5,118 bases of DNA from JAEZVV01 sp036652035 (GTDB lineage: Bacteria > Pseudomonadota > Gammaproteobacteria > Burkholderiales > Burkholderiaceae_F), in the NCBI GenBank assembly GCA_036652035.1, contig JAVVWR010000100.1, positions 1-5,118 on the forward strand. Direction: 5' to 3'. The notes beneath the pieces are model-generated. The model was not told the DNA's origin, did not search any database, and saw only the letters and a list, made by a program, of their open reading frames with translations. Positions 1 to 5,118 of the stretch are shown here, piece by piece. Position 1 is the stretch's first letter. Each line of letters starts with the position of its first letter. The translations under genes were made by a program, and so were the position numbers.

Positions 1-9
1 CGCCCCCGC

Positions 10-1029
10 TCAAGCCCGCCGCGCCAGCGCCAATCCCCATCTCAATCGAGACGCCGGCAACTCCACCCAGCGGTGAAATGGCTCGGCTGCCAGATTGCTG
101 AGTAGCCAGGCGCCGAGCATCGCTACTAATCCTATCCAGGGCTGCTCGGGCGCGGCCAGGACAAAGCCGGCGTTGACCAGCAGCAGCACCGCGAAGTGGA
201 TCAGGAACAGCGCATAAGAGTGCTGGCCCAGGTAGGCCACGCCAGCGGCCAGGCGCTCGCCCGGTTGCCAGGGGCGGCCCTGGTTCCAGGCGAGCAGCAG
301 CGCGGTGACGCCAGCCAGGGCAATCCGATCGCGCCATTCGAGCCACAGGGCGGCGATGCTGAGCGCGGCCACAAGGCCCATCAGCAGGCGGCGGGGCTGT
401 TCGCGCCAGAGCCAGACCAGGGCGCCCAGGCCGTAGGCGCCGAAGAAGTAGACCGCCCAGCTGTCCCAGCCCGAATCCCGATTGAAAACGGCGAGCGAAG
501 CCGCCACCAGGCCCAGCGCCAGCCAGGGCGCAAAGCGTGGCGTGTAGCAGATCAGCACCGCCATCAAGGCGTAGAGCTGGAGGTCGATCGCCACATACCA
601 GGCGCCCACGGTCAGGGACTCAAAACCCAGCACGTCGTGCAGCAGCAGGGCGTGGGCCAGCAGTTGCAGGGCGCTGACCGGGTTCTCCGGCAGCAGCTCG
701 GGCAGCGCGCGGGCGGCCAGGCCATAGGCGACCAGGGTGATCAGCACCGCGGCCATGAAGGGCAGGGCCAGGCGCAGCCAGCGGGTCTGGACCAGGCCGA
801 GCCAGGGGCGGCGCTCGCCCGAGAGCGCGCGTGCCGCGAGGTAGCCGCCCAGCACCAGGAAGATCTGCACCGCAACGCGGCCGTACTCGTAAAGCCAGTC
901 GATCAGGGCGGGCCATTGGGCCTGCACCGCGTCGGCCACCGGCCCGTAGGCCGACAGGTGGTGCAGCACGATGAGCTGGGCGGCGAGCGCCTTGAGCGCG
1001 TCGAGCTGCAGTAAGCGGCGGGTCTTCAT
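10..1029 (-). CDS. Acyltransferase 3 family integral membrane protein (OafA/YrhL-like)
   Basis: A 339-residue polytopic inner-membrane protein of the acyltransferase-3 family, whose members transfer acetyl or other acyl groups to cell-surface sugars, lipids or secreted molecules. The N-terminus begins LLQLDALKALAAQLIVLHHL, containing the family R/K-X10-H motif as Lys13-X10-His24. Further hallmarks are IFLVLGGYLAARAL (56-69, where FFVLSGFLI is usual), the WYVAIDLQLYAL region (144-155), YLGQHSYALFLIH (266-278) and a final EPFHRWVELP (316-325). About ten hydrophobic segments are visible, as expected, and no extra SGNH domain is attached. The acceptor cannot be predicted because no sugar or polysaccharide genes adjoin it. 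The ATG is preferred from homology; the nearest purine-rich GAGGG lies 16 bases upstream, too far for a good Shine-Dalgarno. The last 40 or so codons contain clustered A/T-ending codons unlike the neighbouring genes. Confidence 0.93.
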   Translation of the reverse strand: MKTRRLLQLDALKALAAQLIVLHHLSAYGPVADAVQAQWPALIDWLYEYGRVAVQIFLVLGGYLAARALSGERRPWLGLVQTRWLRLALPFMAAVLITLVAYGLAARALPELLPENPVSALQLLAHALLLHDVLGFESLTVGAWYVAIDLQLYALMAVLICYTPRFAPWLALGLVAASLAVFNRDSGWDSWAVYFFGAYGLGALVWLWREQPRRLLMGLVAALSIAALWLEWRDRIALAGVTALLLAWNQGRPWQPGERLAAGVAYLGQHSYALFLIHFAVLLLVNAGFVLAAPEQPWIGLVAMLGAWLLSNLAAEPFHRWVELPASRLRWGLALARRA

Positions 1030-1090
1030 GGGTGTGGCGGCAAAGCCCTCGTGGGTCGGAGATCGCTGATCGCGGCTGGGGGCGGCAAAG

Positions 1091-1119
1091 CGGCAAGGCC
1101 AAAGCCATCGGCCTTGCCG
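1091..1119 (-). terminator. Probable terminator hairpin after the M61 peptidase gene
   Basis: CGGCAAGGCC (1091-1100) and GGCCTTGCCG (1110-1119) form a perfect 10-bp stem with a 9-base loop, 15 bp after the peptidase TAA stop. On the minus strand the 3' arm is followed by CTTTGCC rather than a long T-tract, so termination efficiency is uncertain. The position just after a stop codon and the stem strength favour a terminator or an RNA-stabilising 3' end. The rest of the 105-bp gap (1030-1134) shows no recognisable promoter elements, although it must hold the acyltransferase promoter if that gene is separately transcribed. Confidence 0.6.
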
Positions 1120-1134
1120 GTCGGCCGCTGCGGC

Positions 1135-2913
1135 TTACGCCAGCCACCCCGCGCGCAGCTTGTTGCGGCCGGCTTCCAGTGCGAGCTTGATCCTGGCCGG
1201 TTCGCTGCCGCCGAGTTTGATCGCGAACGTCATCAGCTCGTCGCGCCGGAAGGCGGTGGCGGTGAGGGTGTCGCCGCGGCGGTAGCGGGCGAGCATGGCG
1301 TCGAGCTTGGCCGGGGTGACGCGCAGGCCGTCGAGCGCGATCAGAACGTCGCCGCCCGACAGGCCCGCGGCCTGAGCGGCGCCGCCGTCGTAGACGTGGG
1401 CGATGCGCGCTTCGCTGCCGTTGGCCGCGGTCTTGATGCCCAGCCGCTGGCGCGCGCCGGTCTGAGCTTCGGCCGTGAGCGTGACGCCGAAAGCGCCGAG
1501 CAGGGCGGCGTAGTCGGGGTCTTCGGTGCCTTCGGTGAGTTCGGCGATGAACTGGCCGAGCTCAAGCCCGGTGGCGTCGAACACGGCTTCGGTGATGTCG
1601 TCTTCGCCCACGCCGGCGTAGTCGGCGCCGGCTTCCTGGCGCTGCGACCACAGCAGCCGCATCACGTCGTCGAGCGACTTCTTGCCCTGGGTCTGGGCGC
1701 GGATCGTGAGGTCGAGCACCAGGGCGATCAGCGATCCCTTCTGGTAGTAGCTGACGATGGCGTTGGGGCTGTTCTCGTCCTGGCGGTAGTACTTGATCCA
1801 GGCGTCGAACGAGCTCTCGGCCACGCTCTGCTTGTGGCGGCCGCTCGCGCCCTGAACCGTGTCGAGCGTCTTGGCGAGCCGGTCGAGGTACTGGGTCTCG
1901 GAGATCAGTCCCGAGCGCAGCAGCATCAAGTCGTCGTAATAGCTGGTGAAGCCTTCGAACAGCCACAAGAGGCGGGTGTTGACCTCGGCGCTCAGGTCGT
2001 AGGGCACGAAGGCGGCGGGCTTGATGCGCTTGACGTTCCAGCTGTGGAAGTACTCGTGGCTGGCCAGACCCAGGAACTGGCGGTAGCCCTCGGTGGTCTC
2101 TTCCATGCCCACGAAAGGCAGGTCGTCGCGCTGGCAGATCAGGGCGGTCGAGTTGCGGTGCTCGAGCCCGCCGTAGCCATCGCCCACCGCCAGCGTCATG
2201 AACACATAGCGGTCAAACGGCGCGGCCTTCGACTTGGGCTCGAACAGTTCGATCTGCACTTCGCACACGCGCTGCAGGTCGCTGGTCAGGCGCTTGATGT
2301 CGAGGTTCGGCACGCGGCCGGTGATCACCACCTCGTGCGGCACGCCGTGGGCCTTGAAGCTCGCCAGAGCGAACTCGCCCATCTCGACCGGGCAGTCGAT
2401 CAGCTCGTCGTAATTGGCGGCGGTGTAGGTGCCAAAGGCGTGGCGCCGGGTAGCCCGCGCAGGCTTCAAGCCGGTGGCGATCTGCCAGCCGGAGAATTCC
2501 TTGCCTGCGGGCGGCAGGATGTCGACCACCACCTTCTCGTCCTCCAGCCCGGCGGGCAGCAGGAAGACGCTGGAACCATTGAAAAAGCCGTGGGTGGTGT
2601 CGAGGTGGGCGGCGCGCACCGACAAGTCCCAGGCGTAGACCTCGTAGACAAGCGTGAGCGGCCCCGCGCCTTCGCCCAGCGCCGGCACGCGCCAGGTGTG
2701 CTTGTCGAGCTTTTCCACCGGCACCCGTTCGTCGCCGGCGAGCGCGGCGATCTGAACGATGTGGCGGGCGAACTCGCGAATCATGTAGCTGCCCGGAATC
2801 CAGGCCGGCAGGGTGAAGATCTGGCCTTCGGTCGAAGGGTGCTCGATCGTCACGGTCACATGGAACAGGTGCGCGCCGGGGTTGGCCGGGCGGATCGCGT
2901 AATGCAGGGGCAT
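1135..2913 (-). CDS. M61 family metallopeptidase with C-terminal PDZ domain (glycyl aminopeptidase family)
   Basis: Zinc-dependent peptidase of 592 residues, normal for the family. The N-terminal beta domain (about 1-200) contains LPAWIPGSYMIREFARHIV at 35-53, a family hallmark. The catalytic domain has YGGLEHRNS at 247-255, then HEYFHSWNVKRIKP at 286-299, where His286 and His290 are zinc ligands and Glu287 the catalytic base. LWLFEGFTSYY (316-326) supplies the third ligand, Glu320. A PDZ-like domain covers about 487-568, with GGAAQAAGLSGGDVLIALDG at 510-529. All catalytic residues are intact. The mature start MPLHYAIRP has no signal peptide or membrane segment, so a cytoplasmic location is likely. 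M61 enzymes characterised in Sphingomonas remove N-terminal glycine or alanine; the physiological substrate here is unknown. It lies downstream of DUF599 with a 42-bp gap and is followed by a strong hairpin, so it is probably the last gene of that transcript. Confidence 0.96.
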   Translation of the reverse strand: MPLHYAIRPANPGAHLFHVTVTIEHPSTEGQIFTLPAWIPGSYMIREFARHIVQIAALAGDERVPVEKLDKHTWRVPALGEGAGPLTLVYEVYAWDLSVRAAHLDTTHGFFNGSSVFLLPAGLEDEKVVVDILPPAGKEFSGWQIATGLKPARATRRHAFGTYTAANYDELIDCPVEMGEFALASFKAHGVPHEVVITGRVPNLDIKRLTSDLQRVCEVQIELFEPKSKAAPFDRYVFMTLAVGDGYGGLEHRNSTALICQRDDLPFVGMEETTEGYRQFLGLASHEYFHSWNVKRIKPAAFVPYDLSAEVNTRLLWLFEGFTSYYDDLMLLRSGLISETQYLDRLAKTLDTVQGASGRHKQSVAESSFDAWIKYYRQDENSPNAIVSYYQKGSLIALVLDLTIRAQTQGKKSLDDVMRLLWSQRQEAGADYAGVGEDDITEAVFDATGLELGQFIAELTEGTEDPDYAALLGAFGVTLTAEAQTGARQRLGIKTAANGSEARIAHVYDGGAAQAAGLSGGDVLIALDGLRVTPAKLDAMLARYRRGDTLTATAFRRDELMTFAIKLGGSEPARIKLALEAGRNKLRAGWLA

Positions 2914-2920
2914 GGCAAGG

Positions 2921-2924
2921 CCTT
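2921..2924 (-). promoter_or_regulatory. Ribosome binding site of the M61 peptidase gene
   Basis: The minus strand reads AAGG seven bases before the ATG at 2913-2911. Spacing and sequence are acceptable for a Shine-Dalgarno and agree with the family's usual N-terminus (xxHYxIxPxxPxAHLFxV). Confidence 0.5.
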
Positions 2925-2930
2925 GAGAGG

Positions 2931-2949
2931 GGCGCGAGGTCTCCGCGCC
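2931..2949 (-). other. GC-rich hairpin between the DUF599 and M61 genes
   Basis: GGCGCG (2931-2936) and CGCGCC (2944-2949) form a perfect 6-bp inverted repeat around a 7-base loop in the 42-bp gap. There is no T-tract on either side, so it is not an intrinsic terminator. It could stabilise mRNA ends or affect translation of the M61 gene, or be chance in GC-rich DNA. Confidence 0.4.
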
Positions 2950-2955
2950 AGGGGT

Positions 2956-3660
2956 TCAGTCGCGCAGGACGGCGAGCACGTCGGAGTGGAATTCCCGCTG
3001 GTAGAGCACGTAGACCACGCCAAACGTGCCAAGCGCAAACGCCCAGGGCGAGAAGAACCACAGGATGACCGCGAACGACAGGTAGTAGGCGCGCAGCCCA
3101 TCGTTGAAAGTGGCGGCGGCCAGGCTCGCCATCCGGCCGGCGCGGTCGGCAAAGGACTTGCGAGCGGGCTCGTCGAGGTCGAAGGCCTTGTTGTCGGGCG
3201 CGGAGGCCACGACCAGCGCAGCGAAGGTGTATTGCCGCATCGACCAGGTGTAGCGGAAGAAGGCGTAGACAAAGACGCCGGCCAGCGTCACCACCTTGAG
3301 GTCGAACAGGAAAAGCGAGGTGCGCGCCACGAAGGGAATCTCGCGCGTGAGTTCGACCGCCTTTTCGGTGGTGCCGAGCAGGGCGAGCAAGCCGCCGATG
3401 ATCAGGATCGTGGTCGAGGCGAAAAACGACGCGGTGGCGGTGAAGCTCTGCACCACATTGCTGTCGACCAGCCGATTCTCGCGGGCGCTGGCCCGCATCA
3501 TCCACAGGTGGCGGTAGTGATTGGTGGTGGCGAGCAGCGAATCGGCGACTTCGGCGCGGCGCTGCGCAAACAAGGCGTAAGTCACCCAGGCGGTGAAGAA
3601 CCAGCCAAGCGCGGCCCAGTCGGCGAGGGGGATCAATCGGATGATGTCGAACGGGGTCAA
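2956..3660 (-). CDS. DUF599 domain-containing integral membrane protein
   Basis: A 234-residue membrane protein of unknown function. Hydrophobic segments lie at about 13-31, 72-96, 117-137 and 193-218, suggesting four transmembrane helices in the inner membrane. Family-like features are the early ADWAALGWFFTAWVTYALFA, the region HYRHLWMMRASARENRLVDSN (about 48-68), and the C-terminal FNDGLRAYYLSFAVILWFFSP (about 185-205). Length is normal for DUF599 proteins, which have no assigned biochemical role that I know of. The start codon is TTG, chosen because of the GGAG six bases upstream and the lack of any other upstream start. It begins 36 bp after the nucleotidyltransferase stop and ends 42 bp before the M61 gene with no terminator on either side, so co-transcription with both is likely. 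A link to molybdenum enzyme maturation cannot be claimed from position alone. Confidence 0.88.
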   Translation of the reverse strand: MTPFDIIRLIPLADWAALGWFFTAWVTYALFAQRRAEVADSLLATTNHYRHLWMMRASARENRLVDSNVVQSFTATASFFASTTILIIGGLLALLGTTEKAVELTREIPFVARTSLFLFDLKVVTLAGVFVYAFFRYTWSMRQYTFAALVVASAPDNKAFDLDEPARKSFADRAGRMASLAAATFNDGLRAYYLSFAVILWFFSPWAFALGTFGVVYVLYQREFHSDVLAVLRD

Positions 3661-3666
3661 AGCGAT

Positions 3667-3670
3667 CTCC
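3667..3670 (-). promoter_or_regulatory. Ribosome binding site supporting the TTG start of the DUF599 gene
   Basis: The minus strand reads GGAG six bases before TTG at 3660-3658. No ATG or GTG occurs in frame between the upstream gene's stop and this point, and the next Met is at residue 54, inside the conserved part of the protein. The site therefore decides the TTG start. Confidence 0.65.
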
Positions 3671-3696
3671 AGCGAGACCGCAAGCTTAAAGCGTCG

Positions 3697-4515
3697 CTAA
3701 GGGGTATCGACGTCGAGGAGAACCCCGGCGTCCTTGACCTCGATCGATTGCGGCGGGTGGCGGGCCAAGACTTCGCGCGCACCGGCCTCGCCCGTCAGCG
3801 CCATCAGCTCGGCGCCGAGCGCCGCGGCAAACCCGACCGGGTGGCCGCGCCGGCCGGCGTGGCAGGGTGCGGCGCAGAGCGCACCGGCGTTGATTGCCTG
3901 CGCCACCGCCGCGATGCTGGTGGGCAAGATTGCCGGCATGTCGGCCAGGGCCACCAGCCAGCCGCAGGCGTCGCGGCTGGCGGCCACGCCGCAGGCGAGC
4001 GAGGCGCCCATGCCTTGGTCAGCGGCTTCGCATTCGACCAGCTCACAACCCTCGGCCGCGAGCAGCGAGCGCAGCCGCAACTGGTTCTCGTCAGTGGCCG
4101 GGCGCACCACGGCGATCACGGCGCCGACCGCGGCAAGCAGGTTGCGCGCCGCCGCCACCGCGAGCGCGCTGCCGGCGTGCGGGCCGAAGCTGGCGGGTTC
4201 GAGCAGCTTGAGCGTGCGGCCGCTCGCGTCATAGCGGACGCCGCGGCCGGCGGCGAGCAAGAGGCCGACCGGACCTGCGCGGTCTTCCGCTCGCGGCGAA
4301 TCGAGCCGCCGCACCTCGGGGTGCAGTGGCGAGGCGGCGTCCTGATAAAGGTCGGCGAGGTGGGCGGCGAGGTCCTCGTCGCTCATCGCGGCGGGGATCG
4401 GCAGATCGAGCGGCGAGCGACGTCCGTGTTCGACGGGCTCGTAGAGGCGCCAGCGCGCGCCGTCGTGTTCGGCGTCGAGCCGCAGACCGAAGACATCGAA
4501 GCGGATGGTTTTCAT
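3697..4515 (-). CDS. MocA-like molybdenum cofactor nucleotidyltransferase with an N-terminal DUF7661-like domain
   Basis: Predicted cytoplasmic enzyme of 272 residues. Residues 83-272 form an NTP_transf_3 (MobA/MocA-type) domain: nucleotide-binding loop LAAGRGVRYDASGRTLK at 87-103, metal-binding ADMP at 191-194, GRRGHPVGF at 221-229, GEAGAR at 242-247 and terminal DVDTP. LAAG, rather than the LAGG of GTP-using MobA, together with the upstream molybdenum hydroxylase gene, suggests CTP-dependent formation of molybdopterin cytosine dinucleotide. The Arg-to-Lys spacing in the loop is about four residues longer than in classical MocA. Residues 1-72 (KTIRFDVFG ... LADLYQDAASPLHPEVRRL) resemble small standalone proteins that I recall as DUF7661; the name is from memory. 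The reading frame is continuous and no plausible start with a Shine-Dalgarno lies near residue 83, so this appears to be a true fusion. The protein stops directly after DVDTP, where relatives usually continue for a few residues. NTP specificity is inferred, not proven. Confidence 0.85.
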   Translation of the reverse strand: MKTIRFDVFGLRLDAEHDGARWRLYEPVEHGRRSPLDLPIPAAMSDEDLAAHLADLYQDAASPLHPEVRRLDSPRAEDRAGPVGLLLAAGRGVRYDASGRTLKLLEPASFGPHAGSALAVAAARNLLAAVGAVIAVVRPATDENQLRLRSLLAAEGCELVECEAADQGMGASLACGVAASRDACGWLVALADMPAILPTSIAAVAQAINAGALCAAPCHAGRRGHPVGFAAALGAELMALTGEAGAREVLARHPPQSIEVKDAGVLLDVDTP

Positions 4516-4522
4516 GGTCGGG

Positions 4523-4525
4523 CCT
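4523..4525 (-). promoter_or_regulatory. Weak ribosome binding site for the MocA-like gene
   Basis: The minus strand reads AGG seven bases before the ATG at 4515-4513, preceded by a pyrimidine-rich stretch. It is a short match to the Shine-Dalgarno consensus, so initiation may be modest. The start itself is favoured by the conserved N-terminal residues KTIRFDVFG that follow it. Confidence 0.4.
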
Positions 4526-4541
4526 GGAAGAAGTCCCTTGT

Positions 4542-4572
4542 AAAAAACCAGGGCGCACGCGGGTGCCCTGGT
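4542..4572 (-). terminator. Rho-independent terminator after the molybdenum hydroxylase subunit gene
   Basis: Read on the minus strand, the arm ACCAGGGC (4572-4565) pairs perfectly with GCCCTGGT (4554-4547) across a 10-nt loop. The 3' arm runs into a tract of six T (4547-4542). The 8-bp GC-rich stem plus T-tract, starting 19 bp after the TGA stop, is a textbook intrinsic terminator. It sits only 26 bp before the start of the next gene, so the nucleotidyltransferase must rely on read-through or on a promoter inside or just after the terminator. I see no clear -35/-10 pair there. Confidence 0.85.
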
Positions 4573-4591
4573 CGCTGCGATGGCGGCCCGA

Positions 4592-5118
4592 TCAGGCCTT
4601 GGCGAGGTCGAAGGGCAGGCTGCGCAGGCGCTTGCCGGTCAGGGCAAAGACGGCGTTGGCCACCGCCGGCGCAATCGGCGGCGTGCCGGGTTCGCCCACG
4701 CCAGAAGGGTCGGCCTGGCTGGTCATGACGTGCACCGCGATCTCGGGCATCTCGCTCATCCGCAGCACCGGGTAGTCGCCGAAGTTGCTCTGCTGCACCT
4801 GACCGTCCTTGAGCGTGATGCGACCGCCCAGCGCCGCCGACAGGCCAAACACCATGCCGGACTGGATCTGGGCCTCGACCGTGAGCGGGTTGACGGCAAA
4901 GCCGCAGTCGATTGCCGAGGTGACCCTGTGCACCTTGATCTCGTGGTTGGCGACCGAGACCTCGACCACATGGCCGCACACCGAGCCGAAGCTCTCGTGG
5001 ATCGCGATCCCGCGGGCGCGGCCCTTGGGCGCGGGCTTGGCCCAGCCGCTCTTGTCGCGCAGGGTTTCGAGCAGCTTGCGCTGGCGGCCGTGCTTGGCGG
5101 GGTCGAGCAGGCTCAGGC
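4592..5118 (-). CDS. Xanthine dehydrogenase/aldehyde oxidase family molybdopterin-binding subunit, IorB-like (C-terminal part, 5' end outside window)
   Basis: Catalytic large subunit of a molybdenum hydroxylase; such enzymes oxidise N-heterocycles or aldehydes by inserting a water-derived oxygen, passing electrons to a small 2Fe-2S subunit. Only the last 174 residues are present; the frame runs open off the right edge. The visible part matches the end of the second molybdopterin-binding domain: RGIAIHESFGS near fragment residues 35-45, AIDCGFAVNP near 68-77, SNFGDYPVLRMSEMP near 110-124, then GVGEPGTPPIAPAVANA at 139-155 and GKRLRSLPF near the end. The Glu of GVGEPG (codon 4691-4693) is the expected catalytic general base. 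The GEPGTPPIAPAVANA...RSLPF ending is typical of isoquinoline 1-oxidoreductase beta (IorB)-like proteins, but the substrate cannot be inferred from this fragment. The partner 2Fe-2S subunit and any signal peptide would lie outside the window. The next gene, a MocA-like cytidylyltransferase, fits cofactor supply to this enzyme. Confidence 0.93.
   Translation of the reverse strand, partial: LSLLDPAKHGRQRKLLETLRDKSGWAKPAPKGRARGIAIHESFGSVCGHVVEVSVANHEIKVHRVTSAIDCGFAVNPLTVEAQIQSGMVFGLSAALGGRITLKDGQVQQSNFGDYPVLRMSEMPEIAVHVMTSQADPSGVGEPGTPPIAPAVANAVFALTGKRLRSLPFDLAKA

Noticed and set aside
196..1014. A 272-codon plus-strand open frame opposite the acyltransferase
   Set aside because: It is the codon-aligned complement of the acyltransferase and gives a Gln/Gly/Ala-rich product without domains. 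It ends where the real gene uses a TTA codon.
1036..1090. A 10-bp direct repeat (GGCGGCAAAG at 1036-1045 and 1081-1090) upstream of the acyltransferase, considered as a regulator binding site
   Set aside because: It is short, GC-rich and imperfectly echoed by nearby sequence including the hairpin arm. There is no symmetry or promoter context to support an operator.
2213..3505. A 430-codon minus-strand open frame spanning the DUF599-M61 junction
   Set aside because: It is a shifted-frame shadow. The product is Arg/Pro/Ala-rich with no family resemblance, while both overlapping genes have clear conserved motifs.
3661..3696. Possible terminator in the gap between the nucleotidyltransferase and DUF599 genes
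   Set aside because: Only 4-bp stems with one-base or distant loops can be drawn and there is no T-tract, so the two genes are treated as co-transcribed.
1051..4728. A 1,225-codon open frame on the plus strand, antisense to the nucleotidyltransferase, DUF599 and M61 genes
   Set aside because: It is codon-for-codon complementary to three well-supported genes that share a frame. It stays open because those genes avoid TTA, CTA and TCA codons, as GC-rich genomes do. Its product is a low-complexity Gly/Ala/Val/Glu/Arg-rich chain with no recognisable domain.

Overview
The window is GC-rich (by eye about two thirds G+C), densely packed bacterial DNA, and every gene I can support lies on the minus strand. 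Protein features point to a betaproteobacterium: an M61 peptidase of the betaproteobacterial PDZ type, a DUF599 membrane protein, and an IorB-like molybdenum hydroxylase subunit. The order could be Burkholderiales or Rhodocyclales, but I cannot fix it from these genes. I see no RNA genes, insertion sequences, CRISPR arrays, phage genes or attachment sites.

In transcription order (right to left) the layout is as follows. (1) 5118-4592: the C-terminal 174 residues of a molybdopterin-binding catalytic subunit of the xanthine dehydrogenase/aldehyde oxidase family, IorB-like and cut by the window edge. It is followed by a good intrinsic terminator at 4572-4542. (2) 4515-3697: a MocA-like nucleotidyltransferase carrying an extra N-terminal domain of about 72 residues. 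(3) 3660-2956: a DUF599 membrane protein that starts with TTG. (4) 2913-1135: an M61 family metallopeptidase with a PDZ domain, followed by a strong hairpin at 1119-1091. (5) 1029-10: an acyltransferase-3 family membrane protein.

Only the first two genes have an obvious functional link. Bacterial enzymes of the xanthine dehydrogenase family usually carry molybdopterin cytosine dinucleotide, and MocA makes this cofactor from molybdenum cofactor and CTP. The cytidylyltransferase therefore probably serves the neighbouring hydroxylase. Genes 2, 3 and 4 are spaced by 36 and 42 bp with no terminator between them and are probably co-transcribed, but DUF599 and M61 have no known role in this pathway. 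The acyltransferase is set apart by 105 bp and a hairpin and is probably a separate unit.

The most interesting item is the fusion of a small uncharacterised domain to the nucleotidyltransferase. I see no convincing undescribed multi-gene system. A very long antisense open frame (1051-4728) is best explained by codon bias.
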